Assembly: GCF_938040115.1 (NCBI RefSeq)
Contig: NZ_CALHXD010000102.1
Span: 1-20,602, forward strand
From: an uncultured Campylobacter sp.
GTDB lineage: Bacteria > Campylobacterota > Campylobacteria > Campylobacterales > Campylobacteraceae
Length of the DNA stretch: 20,602 nt
Direction of reading: 5' to 3'
Positions 13,548-20,602 of this stretch are shown piece after piece. The notes beneath the pieces are model-generated. The model searched no databases. It saw only the letters and a list, made by a program, of their open reading frames with translations, and was not told where the DNA came from. The position numbers and the translations under genes are program-made. Position 1 is the stretch's first letter; the number at the start of each line of letters is the position of its first letter.

Positions 13548-14657
13548 ATGATGGATTTTAAAGACGGTAAGCGCGAAAAAACGATAATAAAAACTGCGCT
13601 TATCGGTATAATTACGAATTTTTTCTTAGCCGGGGCGAAAATTTTCATCGCTATGGTCTCAAACTCGGTCGCGCTGATATCAGACGCCGTAAATAACCTT
13701 AGCGATGCAGGCTCAAGTATCATCACGATATTTGGCTCAAAGCTAGCTAGTAAGATGCCAGACGAAGACCACCCTTACGGCTACGGCAGGACTGAGTATA
13801 TCGGCGGTCTTATCGTTTCGGTCATCGTGCTGATGCTGGGGTTTCAGTTTCTAAAAACTTCGGTAGAAAATATCTTCGCGCCCGAGCCCACTAGTTTTAC
13901 GATACCATTTTTAGCGTTTTTGTTTTGCGCGATATTCGTCAAATTTGCGCTCGGCTTTTACTACAAAAAGATCGGCAAACAGACCAAATCTATCTCGCTA
14001 AAAGCCGTCGGGCAGGAAGCCTTGGGCGACGCGATCATCTCGTGCGTGATCCTCATCTCAGCTGCGCTGTCATACTTCGCCGATATCCAGATAGATGGCT
14101 ACGCGGGCGCTTTGGCGTCGCTTTTTATTATCATAAACGGCGTACTTTTGATAAAAGAAACCTTCGATAAAATCATCGGTCAGCGCGTCGAAAAGGAGAT
14201 CAGCGACGAAATTTACGCCGCCGTAAATCGCTGCGAAATCGTGCGCGGCGCATACGACCTGATACTTCACAACTACGGCGCGCAGCGATACGTGGGCTCG
14301 GTAAACGTCGAGATAGACGAGCATTTGCCGCTTAGCGAGGTTTCGCAGAGGCTAAACGAGCTTCAGATCGAGATTTATAAAATTTACAGGATTTATCTGG
14401 TTTTTGGCGTTTATAGCGTAAATTTGGGGCAGGAGCAGAGTCGCGCCTGCGTGGCGAACCTGCTCTCGCGATTTAGCAGCGTGCGCGGATTTCACGCATT
14501 TTTTATAGATACTAAGAAAAAGAGCGTGAGGTTTGATGTGGTGGTAGATTTTGCCGAGAAAAATCTAAGCTGTCTGCGCGCCGAGATAGAGCGCGAGATC
14601 TCGCTAAGCTTTCCGGGGTATAAAATTTTCATCGTGATAGATAGGGAGTTTGCGTGA
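13548..14657 (+). CDS. Cation diffusion facilitator (CDF) metal efflux transporter
   Basis: CDF proteins export divalent metals (Zn, Mn, Fe, Co) in exchange for protons across the inner membrane. The 369-aa product has about six TM helices in residues 12-215: the TM2 metal motif SDAVNNLSD (45-53), DEDHPYGYGR after TM2 (72-81), and in TM5 EALGD (157-161). It ends in a cytoplasmic domain (about 220-369) that is longer than usual and seems to contain one standard CDF dimerisation fold plus an extra 70-80 residues. The TM5 site reads E-x-x-x-D where H/D-x-x-x-D is typical, so metal choice cannot be predicted; the NN-type TM2 motif is more common in Mn/Fe-type members. I chose ATG 13548 because of the ribosome binding site and upstream promoter. 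It is transcribed divergently from rho. Confidence 0.88.
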   Translation: MMDFKDGKREKTIIKTALIGIITNFFLAGAKIFIAMVSNSVALISDAVNNLSDAGSSIITIFGSKLASKMPDEDHPYGYGRTEYIGGLIVSVIVLMLGFQFLKTSVENIFAPEPTSFTIPFLAFLFCAIFVKFALGFYYKKIGKQTKSISLKAVGQEALGDAIISCVILISAALSYFADIQIDGYAGALASLFIIINGVLLIKETFDKIIGQRVEKEISDEIYAAVNRCEIVRGAYDLILHNYGAQRYVGSVNVEIDEHLPLSEVSQRLNELQIEIYKIYRIYLVFGVYSVNLGQEQSRACVANLLSRFSSVRGFHAFFIDTKKKSVRFDVVVDFAEKNLSCLRAEIEREISLSFPGYKIFIVIDREFA

Positions 14658-14732
14658 GGGTTGGGCCAAATTTAGCTACTTGGCGTGGTCGGAGCGGACT
14701 TTTCGGAGCGCAAATTTGAGCGGTGATTACGC

Positions 14733-14738
14733 TATAAT
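14733..14738 (+). promoter_or_regulatory. Promoter of the DUF1566 pair
   Basis: TATAAT at 14733-14738, preceded by TTACGC. The start codon of the first DUF1566 gene is 23 nt further on, with AAGGA at 14751-14755. No promoter is evident between the two DUF1566 genes, so they are probably cotranscribed. Confidence 0.6.
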
Positions 14739-14761
14739 CATAAAAATTTAAAGGATAAAGT

Positions 14762-15241
14762 ATGAACAAATTTATTTTCGCTTCGCTGGCTTGCGCGCTT
14801 TATTGCGGTGCGGCGTTTGGGACGGATGCGCCGGGTTTTACGGCGGGTTTTAGCAGAGACGACGCCAAAAACGTCGTCACGGATAGCGTCTATAAACTGA
14901 TGTGGCAGGACGGCGAGGAGATATATCAAGGTACTTACGACGAGGCGGTAAAGTACTGCGAAAATTTAAGTTTTGCAGGATATGACGACTGGCGGTTACC
15001 AAGGGTAAACGAGCTAATCAGCATAACGGACAAAAGCAAATTTGCTCCTGCTATAAATTCGGCTTTTAAACATGCGGCAAACGATGGATATCTTATATAT
15101 TGGAGTTCTACCGAAATATCTTACGCTCCGCCTTCTATTTGGCGTATAAATTTCAATTACGGCGTCGGTATCAGTTGTGGTAAATCTAGTTGCGAGTCTG
15201 ATACTTGCTTTGTGCGGTGCGTGAGAAGTTATTGGCTCTAA
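14762..15241 (+). CDS. Secreted DUF1566 (Lcl_C) protein, copy 1
   Basis: The 159-aa protein has a Sec signal peptide (MNKFIFASLACALYCGAAFG, residues 1-20). One DUF1566/Lcl_C domain follows, with the usual landmarks: KLMWQD (44-49), AVKYCENL, DDWRLPRVNELISI (about 77-90), a P-A-I-N-x-A-F motif, YWSSTE (near 118) and the terminal FVRCVR. The domain is named from the Legionella collagen-like adhesin C-terminus and occurs in exported proteins, often in paralogous sets; the ligand is unknown. Several cysteines suggest disulfides in the periplasm or at the surface. It has its own promoter and a good ribosome binding site (AAGGA, 6 nt from the ATG). A second copy follows after 25 bp. Confidence 0.85.
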   Translation: MNKFIFASLACALYCGAAFGTDAPGFTAGFSRDDAKNVVTDSVYKLMWQDGEEIYQGTYDEAVKYCENLSFAGYDDWRLPRVNELISITDKSKFAPAINSAFKHAANDGYLIYWSSTEISYAPPSIWRINFNYGVGISCGKSSCESDTCFVRCVRSYWL

Positions 15242-15266
15242 AATTAGAGAGTAAAAGGATAAAAAG

Positions 15267-15710
15267 ATGAAAAAATATATGGCCGCTACGCTGTTGCTTT
15301 GCGGATTACTTAATGCCGAAGCGTTAAGCCCAACTTGTCACCGAGATAGTGATAAAAACGTAGTTGTATGTAGTGAAGTGAAGCTTGGTAAATTAATGTG
15401 GCATGATGAGGAGCAAGATTTTCAGGGTACTTGGGAGCAGGCGAAGGAATATTGTGAACAGCTTAAATTTGCAGGGTTTGAGGACTGGAGGTTGCCCGCC
15501 GCAGACGAACTGTTAAGCATTGCCGACAAAAATAGATCTGGGTCGGCAATAAACCCTGCTTTTAAATATGCGGCTCTAAAATGGCACTGGAGCTCCACGA
15601 AAAGTATTGAAAATTTGTCTGAAGCGTGGGTTGTGCACTTGAATACGGGATTAGATTATTGGCGCGACATGTCCGAGCATCGTTTTGTTAGGTGCGTAAG
15701 AAACGATTGA
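15267..15710 (+). CDS. Secreted DUF1566 (Lcl_C) protein, copy 2
   Basis: This 147-aa paralogue of the preceding gene has a signal peptide (about 1-18), then KLMWHDEEQDFQGTW (from about 47), AKEYCEQLKFAGFEDWRLP (from about 64), a P-A-F motif, WHWSSTK (near 111) and FVRCVR at the end. The framework residues match copy 1, while the segment between WSST and FVRCVR differs in sequence and length. That segment is the likely exposed variable face. Base composition is more AT-rich than copy 1 and its codon choice looks different, so the two may have separate origins or have diverged quickly. AAGGA lies 7 nt before the ATG. The function is unknown. Confidence 0.85.
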   Translation: MKKYMAATLLLCGLLNAEALSPTCHRDSDKNVVVCSEVKLGKLMWHDEEQDFQGTWEQAKEYCEQLKFAGFEDWRLPAADELLSIADKNRSGSAINPAFKYAALKWHWSSTKSIENLSEAWVVHLNTGLDYWRDMSEHRFVRCVRND

Positions 15711-15743
15711 TTTGGCGGGCTATTCGCCTCAAATTTGCTTTTT
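15711..15743 (+). terminator. Possible terminator after the DUF1566 pair
   Basis: An imperfect hairpin (TTTGGCG with CGCCTCAAA, 15711-15733) begins right after the stop codon and is followed by five T (15739-15743). The stem contains a 2-nt bulge, so support is modest. Confidence 0.35.
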
Positions 15744-16045
15744 ATCATTAAGGATGAAATTTGATGAGTCGAATTTTATTTAAACTTGCGGCTCATAAAT
15801 TTTGCGAGGCCAAAATTTGCAAGCATTAAAAATTCGCTCGTAAATTTGCCAGCGTTTTCAAGGTGCTGGTTTTGGCTAAATCTGATCAAATTTATGATTG
15901 CGCTTATGCGTGAGCAAAACTTCTCAAATTTACCGTCAAATTCGGACGCAAGCGAAATCCGCGGCAAAGCTCGTAAAATCAAGCGAGGCTTTAGAATTTT
16001 TTCGTATAATCTAAAATCTTAAAACGAAAGAAAAAAAAGTAATCG
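15744..16045. other. Gap before ccoI
   Basis: About 300 bp without a convincing gene. Short open frames exist on both strands (plus 15786-16022, minus 15776-15982) but overlap each other, have no ribosome binding site and are built on AAATTT words. The right end holds the ccoI promoter. Confidence 0.5.
16005..16010 (+). promoter_or_regulatory. ccoI promoter
   Basis: TATAAT at 16005-16010 follows a run of six T (AATTTTTTCG), close to the Campylobacter consensus. It is 35 nt before the ccoI ATG. The ribosome binding site is weak (GAAAG, 16025-16029). Confidence 0.55.
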
Positions 16046-18448
16046 ATGGGCAAATTTAAGTGCGCGCATTGCAGGGGCGAATTTGAGCGCGAGGCGCTGA
16101 TAGAGCGCGGCGGGGAGCTGTTTTGCTGCGAGGGGTGCGCGGGAGTTTACGAGATACTTAACGCAAGCGGGCTGGGCGAGTTTTACGAAAGGCTCGGCAA
16201 AACTACGCTAAATCCCGCCCTAAGCGCGAAAAACGCGGCGCAAAAGTCGCAGGAAGACCTCGCGGCTATTTATCAAAACTACGTTAAAAACGAGAATGAA
16301 TTTAATAAAATCTCGCTCATCATCGAGGGCATCCACTGCTCGGCTTGCGTCTGGCTAAACGAGAAGGTTTTATTTGCGCAGAAGGGAATTTTAGAGGTAA
16401 ATATAAACTCGGTTAATAACAAAGCCCTCATCGTCTGGGACGAAAACGAGATAAATTTGGCTCAAATTTTCGCCCTCATCCGCTCTATCGGCTTTGAACC
16501 CTACCCATACGACGCGCAGGCTCAGGAGCACAGACTAGCTCTGCAAAAGCGCGAGTTTTACGCGCGGTTGCTGGTCGGGGTGTTTTGCACGATGAACATC
16601 ATGTGGCTGGCCGTCGCGCAGTACGGCGGCTACTTCACGGGTATGCGCGCCGACGTGCGCTCTATCATAAATTTCGCCGAGTTTATCCTCGCTACGCCGG
16701 TGCTTTTTTATACGGGAAGCGGGTTTTTTAGGGGTGCTTGGAGTGCGCTAAAAAATAAAACTCAAAACATGGATAGCCTCATCGTCACGGGTACGCTAGC
16801 AGCCTATATCTTCTCGATATACGCGATGTTTTCGCGTCGCGGCGAGGTATATTTCGACTCGGTCGCGATGATAATCACTTTAGTATTTATCGGCAAATAT
16901 CTGGAAGTCTTGAGCAAGAAAAAGGCCGCCGACACGCTTGATAATCTAAACTCGCTAAATTTAAACTCCGTTAGCGTCAAAAACGGCGACGAAATAATCC
17001 TAAAAAGCGCGCAGGAGGTGCGTGTGGGCGAACTCGTAGTCGTGCGAGTCGGCGAGCGCGTGCTGCTAGACGGCATCGCCATCAGCGGCGCAGCGAGCTT
17101 TGATCTCTCTAGCCTTAGCGGCGAGAGTGCGCCTGCGTATCTTAGCGCAAAAGATGGCGAAAACGAGATAAAAAGCGGCTCCGTGTGCGTGGACGGCACG
17201 CTGGTTTATGAGGTCGGCGCCGTCTTTAGCGAGTCAGTGCTAGCGCGTATCATAAATCTGCTCGAAACCGCCGCAGCTAAAAAGCCGCGCATCCAGGCGC
17301 TCGCAGACGCTATCGCGGCGAGGTTTTCGGCCGCTATCACGGCGCTGGCTCTGGCGACGTTTGCGTTTTGGTTCTGGCGCACGGGCGAGCTCTCCGCCGC
17401 GCTCATCGTCGCGATCTCGGTCGTGGTGATCTCATGTCCCTGCGCGCTAGGGCTTGCCACGCCAGTTAGCACGCTCGTTGCGCTTGGGGCGGGCTTTAGG
17501 CGCAGGATACTTTTTAAAGAGGCGCGCATCATCGAAAGCCTAGCGAAGTGCGATACGGCCGTGTTTGACAAGACCGGCACGCTCACGTCAGGGCGGCTTA
17601 AAGTGAGTAAATTTACGTACGCGGACAAATTTGACGCAAGCGCGCTTTTTTCGCTGGTTAGCGGCTCGGATCATCCCGTTAGCCGCGCCGTTGGCGAGTA
17701 TCTGCGCGCAAATTTTAGAGATTTAAAACTTTTAGAGTTAAGCGGCTTTGAAAACATCGCAGCGCGCGGCACGCAGGCTAAATTTGGCGGCATAAATCTA
17801 GCCGGCGGGAGCGAGAAATTTATGCGAGAGCTAGGGTTTTATAACGGCGAAGCGGTGCGCGGGACTTGTTATTTTTTTGCCGCGGACGGCGAGATAGCGG
17901 CGGTATTTGAGCTAGAAGAGAGCCTAAAAGATGGCGCAAAAGAGTGCGTAGCTGCGCTAAAAAACGCCGGTATGCGCGTAGCGATGCTGACGGGCGATAA
18001 CGAATACGCCGCAAAGCGCGCTGCAGAAGGGCTTGGCATCGAGGAAACGGTCGCAAACGCGCTACCAACGGACAAGGCCGCATACGTGGAGCAGCTGTCG
18101 CAGCAAGGGCGAAACGTGCTGATGGTAGGCGACGGGATCAACGACGCCGCCGCGCTCGCGCTCTCAAGCGTGGCCGTGTGCATGGATAGCGGAGCGGCCG
18201 TGAGTATCGAAAAAAGCGACGTCGTGCTGATGAGAGACGACCCCGCCTCGCTCGCGGCTGCCGTAGCGCTCGCGCGTAGGACCTACCGTATCGTGCGGCA
18301 AAATTTGGCCTTTTCGCTCGTTTATAACGCCGTGACGATACCGTTAGCTATGTCCGGCTACGTCGCGCCTGCAGTAGCCGCTCTCTCGATGTCGCTAAGC
18401 TCGGTCGCGGTCGTGCTAAACGCGATGCGGGCTAGGAGCGAGCGATGA
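16046..18448 (+). CDS. ccoI: Copper-exporting P-type ATPase CcoI/FixI for cbb3 oxidase
   Basis: CcoI is a P1B-type ATPase that moves copper across the inner membrane for loading into cytochrome cbb3 oxidase. The 800-aa protein has an N-terminal cysteine module (C6, C9, C27, C28, C31) typical of this subfamily, an HMA metal-binding domain with C98-S-A-C101, and TM helices. The core carries the ion-channel motif CPC (464-466), the phosphorylation site DKTGT starting at D508, and GDGINDAAAL near 695. The N-terminal module and the coupled ccoS gene distinguish it from general CopA. The stop overlaps the ccoS start (ATGA). The structural genes ccoNOQP are not in this window. The order rho - ccoI - ccoS - cytochrome c matches what I recall from C. 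jejuni, with extra genes inserted here. Confidence 0.93.
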   Translation: MGKFKCAHCRGEFEREALIERGGELFCCEGCAGVYEILNASGLGEFYERLGKTTLNPALSAKNAAQKSQEDLAAIYQNYVKNENEFNKISLIIEGIHCSACVWLNEKVLFAQKGILEVNINSVNNKALIVWDENEINLAQIFALIRSIGFEPYPYDAQAQEHRLALQKREFYARLLVGVFCTMNIMWLAVAQYGGYFTGMRADVRSIINFAEFILATPVLFYTGSGFFRGAWSALKNKTQNMDSLIVTGTLAAYIFSIYAMFSRRGEVYFDSVAMIITLVFIGKYLEVLSKKKAADTLDNLNSLNLNSVSVKNGDEIILKSAQEVRVGELVVVRVGERVLLDGIAISGAASFDLSSLSGESAPAYLSAKDGENEIKSGSVCVDGTLVYEVGAVFSESVLARIINLLETAAAKKPRIQALADAIAARFSAAITALALATFAFWFWRTGELSAALIVAISVVVISCPCALGLATPVSTLVALGAGFRRRILFKEARIIESLAKCDTAVFDKTGTLTSGRLKVSKFTYADKFDASALFSLVSGSDHPVSRAVGEYLRANFRDLKLLELSGFENIAARGTQAKFGGINLAGGSEKFMRELGFYNGEAVRGTCYFFAADGEIAAVFELEESLKDGAKECVAALKNAGMRVAMLTGDNEYAAKRAAEGLGIEETVANALPTDKAAYVEQLSQQGRNVLMVGDGINDAAALALSSVAVCMDSGAAVSIEKSDVVLMRDDPASLAAAVALARRTYRIVRQNLAFSLVYNAVTIPLAMSGYVAPAVAALSMSLSSVAVVLNAMRARSER

Positions 18449-18657
18449 GCGGGGCGGTCGTGGCGATGATGATCGGGGTCTCGACGCTGCTAGGCGCATG
18501 CGGACTGGCGGCGCTGCTGTGGGGGCTTAAGACCAGGCAGTTTGACGACGAGCGAAAGTTTTTGGACGGGACGAAATTTGACGACGAAGACGCGCTAAAC
18601 GACGCCTATGAGCTGGAGCTGCGCCGCAAAGAAAAGGGCTATAAGCCGCCTGAGTGA
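18445..18657 (+). CDS. ccoS: cbb3 oxidase assembly protein CcoS
   Basis: CcoS is a small single-span protein needed for cofactor insertion and maturation of cbb3-type cytochrome oxidase. The 70-aa product has one TM helix (about 6-27) followed at once by the family signature WGLKTRQFDDERKFLDG (26-42) and an acidic tail. Its ATG overlaps the ccoI TGA by 4 nt, so it is translationally coupled. Family members are usually about 50-70 aa, so this one is complete. Confidence 0.92.
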   Translation: MSGAVVAMMIGVSTLLGACGLAALLWGLKTRQFDDERKFLDGTKFDDEDALNDAYELELRRKEKGYKPPE

Positions 18658-18672
18658 GGCGCATTTACGCCT
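18657..18672 (+). terminator. Short hairpin at the ccoS stop codon
   Basis: AGGCG (18657-18661) pairs with CGCCT (18668-18672) around a 6-nt loop, beginning at the last base of the ccoS stop. No T tract follows, so it may only stabilise the 3' end. Confidence 0.3.
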
Positions 18673-19122
18673 GTGTTCAGTTCGTCTTTGCCGCTAAAAT
18701 TTGGTTATTTTGGGTCGTAAAATTTGCCGCGAAATTTTGATTTTTAGCGTCGGCGGGATTTGGGGATAAATTTGCGTTTTAAATTTGACGGTGGGGATTT
18801 GGGTGCCAAATTTGAGTGGTAAATTTTAGTCGGTCGCCGCAAAGCTCGATACCAAATTTGACGAGCTGCGCGTGCGGCTTGAATGTCCAGCGTAAATTTG
18901 AGCCAGAATTTGGCGTCTTGGACGGCAAAATTTGCCGTTTGGATTTTTGCGTTCGGCGCGGCTACTGGTTTGCGGAGGCGACGGATTAAATTTGCCCGTG
19001 CGGGCGCGAATTTAAAGCCGAATTTACGGTAAAATTTGAGCGGCGAAATTTGCTGGCAGGGCTAGTCGAACGAATTCGGCGTTAAATTTTGCAACCGTAA
19101 ACGCCGCGATAAAGGAGTAAAT
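18658..19122. repeat. AAATTTG-filled intergenic tract
   Basis: This 465-bp gap has no gene but contains about 15 AAATTT words, roughly one per 31 bp, against an expectation of about 0.15. Twelve read AAATTTG on the plus strand; only two of these are also preceded by C and so palindromic. Flanking bases vary, so it is not a simple tandem repeat. The last word overlaps the TTG start codon of the next gene. Confidence 0.65.
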
Positions 19123-19872
19123 TTGAACGGAAATCTTAAAACGCATAGCCTCGCAAACAGCCTTGGCGCGGATAAATTTGGCTCAAATAACCTGCGCGAT
19201 TATGACAAAGAGCCGTTCGTCATCAAAAGCTATGAGAGGTTTTTTGTGTATACTATTTTCTTTATACCCCTGGCGTTTTCTGGTTTATTTTTACATTTTA
19301 TTTTTTATAATGATGGAGCCGGTTATTTTGACATGGTAGTATTTTTGGCGATATTAACGTTCATAGTATACATATTCACGGTCGTTCACGCCAATCACGA
19401 GATCAAATTTGCAAATAAATACATCGAGTTTATAGAAGACGGTGTAGTCAAAAGACGATGCGAGATGGATAAGCAAGAGCTCGAGTTTTGCTTTACTGTG
19501 ACGGATGTTCGTGAGGGATTTTTAAAGATGGCGATAAGCGATAAGGTATTGTTTATAGTCGTTGCTATCGTGATGCTCTTGGCTTGGCGGAGCGTAGCCG
19601 TAGCAATGGTCTTTTTTATGTATTTGAGTAACATAATTCTCAAACTAACAATTTATCTATTTTTAAATAAAAGCTTAAGGGGCTTTAGATTTTTGCCGTT
19701 TTTGAGAGTTGCGGAACCAATCCAGGGCAATAGTTTTCAAGCGTCTGTAATCAATATGAAATATTTTTCTATCTATATTTACAATGAAAAAATTTATAAG
19801 GAGATTTGGTGGTGGTTTTTGCAAAACGGTGTTAATATTGACCGTGTTAAGCGAAACTATATGTTTGTGTGA
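19123..19872 (+). CDS. Four-TM membrane protein of unknown function
   Basis: I do not recognise a family for this 249-aa protein. Hydrophobic segments lie at about 40-62, 69-90, 141-158 and 160-182. A charged loop (91-140) contains IEFIEDGVVKRRCEMDKQEL, and the C-terminal tail (183-249) is rich in aromatic residues, including WWWF. The start is a TTG at 19123, chosen because AAGGAG (19112-19117) lies 5 nt upstream and no ATG occurs before residue 71. The first 35 residues are hydrophilic. From about 19240 the DNA is clearly more AT-rich than its neighbours, which suggests acquisition by transfer. It stands alone between two repeat-filled gaps, close to the cbb3 assembly genes, but nothing ties it to that function. 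Confidence 0.68.
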   Translation: MNGNLKTHSLANSLGADKFGSNNLRDYDKEPFVIKSYERFFVYTIFFIPLAFSGLFLHFIFYNDGAGYFDMVVFLAILTFIVYIFTVVHANHEIKFANKYIEFIEDGVVKRRCEMDKQELEFCFTVTDVREGFLKMAISDKVLFIVVAIVMLLAWRSVAVAMVFFMYLSNIILKLTIYLFLNKSLRGFRFLPFLRVAEPIQGNSFQASVINMKYFSIYIYNEKIYKEIWWWFLQNGVNIDRVKRNYMFV

Positions 19873-20415
19873 GGATGTGGCGGGCGCGTAAAGTCTGTAA
19901 AAGTCGGATTTGGGGCGACTCAAATTTGCACTAGAGTCGCTCGTGCCGCGAGTATAAATTTGACAAACGGGCGTTTGCGGCTTGCCACGTTTTACTTTTG
20001 GCTCATGCGCGACAAATTGGCCTTTGACGCCAGCGGAGCTTTATGAATAAATTTGTTTTTTATTGCGTACCGCGAAGGCAAATTTGCTTGCTGAATTCGC
20101 GCCTAGCTTGTGAGGCGGCAAAAAGCAAAGCGAGGCTAAATTTGCGCGCAAATTTTATCCCGAATCTCAAATTTACCGTATCAAATTCGACTCCGTTTAA
20201 ATCTGATTTCATATCGCGCCATGAAGTCGAATTTGCCCGTCAAATTTGCGTCGTTAAAGCCGAAATAAAGGCTCAAATTTAAAACCAAAAGCCTAAATTT
20301 GAACCTGGTCGGAGAGAAAAAGCTAGCCAAAAAACGCCCGAAATTTTTTCAAGCTCGTGCCGCATGGTTCATGTTGACTCTGTGCGCAAGGATTTTGGGC
20401 AGTAAGCCGCAAAAA
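19873..20415. other. Repeat-rich gap before cytochrome c
   Basis: I see no convincing gene in this 543-bp stretch. It holds about ten AAATTT words in both orientations and a hairpin near its left end. An open frame at 20043-20282 (plus, 79 codons) with a GGAG upstream is probably spurious: its translation is mostly what AAATTTG and CAAATTT words encode, and no domain or signal peptide is visible. Confidence 0.5.
19915..19940 (+). terminator. Possible hairpin after the four-TM gene
   Basis: GCGACTC (19915-19921) pairs perfectly with GAGTCGC (19934-19940) around a 12-nt loop that contains AAATTTG. A smaller dyad (CTCG/CGAG) follows directly. No T tract is present, so it could be a weak terminator or a 3'-end stabiliser. 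Confidence 0.35.
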
Positions 20416-20602
20416 TTATTTTAAACTATCGATATACTCGCTAACAGCCGCCATATCCTCGTCGCTTAGGTTTTTGGCATGTAGTTGCATAACTTTGCCC
20501 ATACCAAAGGCGTTGTTTGAACCCTCTTTGTAGCCCTGTAGCGCTTTTATGCGGTCTTCTTTGCTGATGCTAGTTAGCGCAGGCACTTTGTTTGCGTATT
20601 TT
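20416..20602 (-). CDS. Class I cytochrome c, C-terminal part (runs off the window)
   Basis: Only the last 61 codons and the stop are inside the window; the start and the CxxCH haem motif lie beyond the right edge. The visible part, with FGMGKVMQLHAKNLSDEDM (from about visible residue 32) and the ending VSEYIDSLK, matches the end of small periplasmic c553-type cytochromes. The methionine haem ligand would be one of the two Met in FGMGKVM. In C. jejuni a cytochrome c gene (Cj1153, from memory) sits beside ccoS and ccoI, which agrees with this position. It would carry electrons in the periplasm, plausibly to the cbb3 oxidase. Confidence 0.78.
   Translation of the reverse strand, partial: KYANKVPALTSISKEDRIKALQGYKEGSNNAFGMGKVMQLHAKNLSDEDMAAVSEYIDSLK

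Noticed and set aside
15776..16022. Two overlapping open frames on opposite strands between the DUF1566 pair and ccoI
   Set aside because: They occupy the same bases, lack ribosome binding sites, and the plus-strand one runs through the ccoI promoter.
18658..19122. CRISPR-like array, because a short word recurs at fairly even spacing
   Set aside because: The repeated unit is only 6-8 bp, spacing varies from a few to about 60 bp, and no cas genes are present.
20043..20282. 79-codon plus-strand open frame with GGAG upstream
   Set aside because: Its translation is essentially the product of AAATTTG and CAAATTT words read in frame, with no domain, signal or coherent hydrophobic pattern; such frames arise by chance in stop-poor repeat DNA.

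Overview
The window looks like chromosomal DNA of a Campylobacter, most likely one of the more GC-rich, largely oral species (C. rectus / C. showae / C. curvus / C. concisus group). The reasons are the protein sequences (HP0268-type protein, LpxJ-type DUF374 acyltransferase, CcoI/CcoS), two gene neighbourhoods shared with C. jejuni and Helicobacter (HP0268 family-miaB-lpxJ next to nusA; dnaX-rho-ccoI-ccoS-cytochrome c, both recalled from memory), and an extreme abundance of the short word AAATTTG.

Left part (1-6510, all genes on the minus strand): an operon reads leftwards from a promoter near 6550 through an HP0268-family small protein, miaB (tRNA ms2i6A), an LpxJ-like lipid A secondary acyltransferase and a membrane-anchored protein of unknown role. 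A PilM/PilN/PilO-like trio follows, which should form an inner-membrane platform for a type IV pilus or competence-type machine. A separate DUF438/hemerythrin/PAS sensor-like gene lies at 388-1740. Most joints in this run are translational overlaps.

Middle (6541-13520): nusA is transcribed divergently and is followed by an unusually long nested hairpin with a T tract. Then come a tiny lipoprotein gene (minus strand, 36 aa), dnaX, a Mu gpF-like phage fragment and rho (minus strand). DnaX is about 859 aa because its C-terminal linkers are swollen with AAATTTG-encoded A/S-N-L and A-K-F peptides.

Right part (13514-20602): a cation diffusion facilitator transcribed divergently from rho, two tandem secreted DUF1566 (Lcl_C) proteins, the ccoI-ccoS pair needed for copper delivery to and assembly of cbb3 oxidase, a repeat-filled gap, an AT-rich four-TM membrane protein of unknown role, a second repeat-filled gap, and the 3' end of a cytochrome c gene (minus strand) running off the right edge.

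The signal not explained by individual genes is AAATTTG/CAAATTTG. It occurs about every 30-60 bp in intergenic DNA and protein linkers, yet is nearly absent from nusA and rho cores. It contains RAATTY, the site whose methylation licenses DNA uptake in C. jejuni. I propose it as a candidate DNA-uptake or self-recognition sequence.
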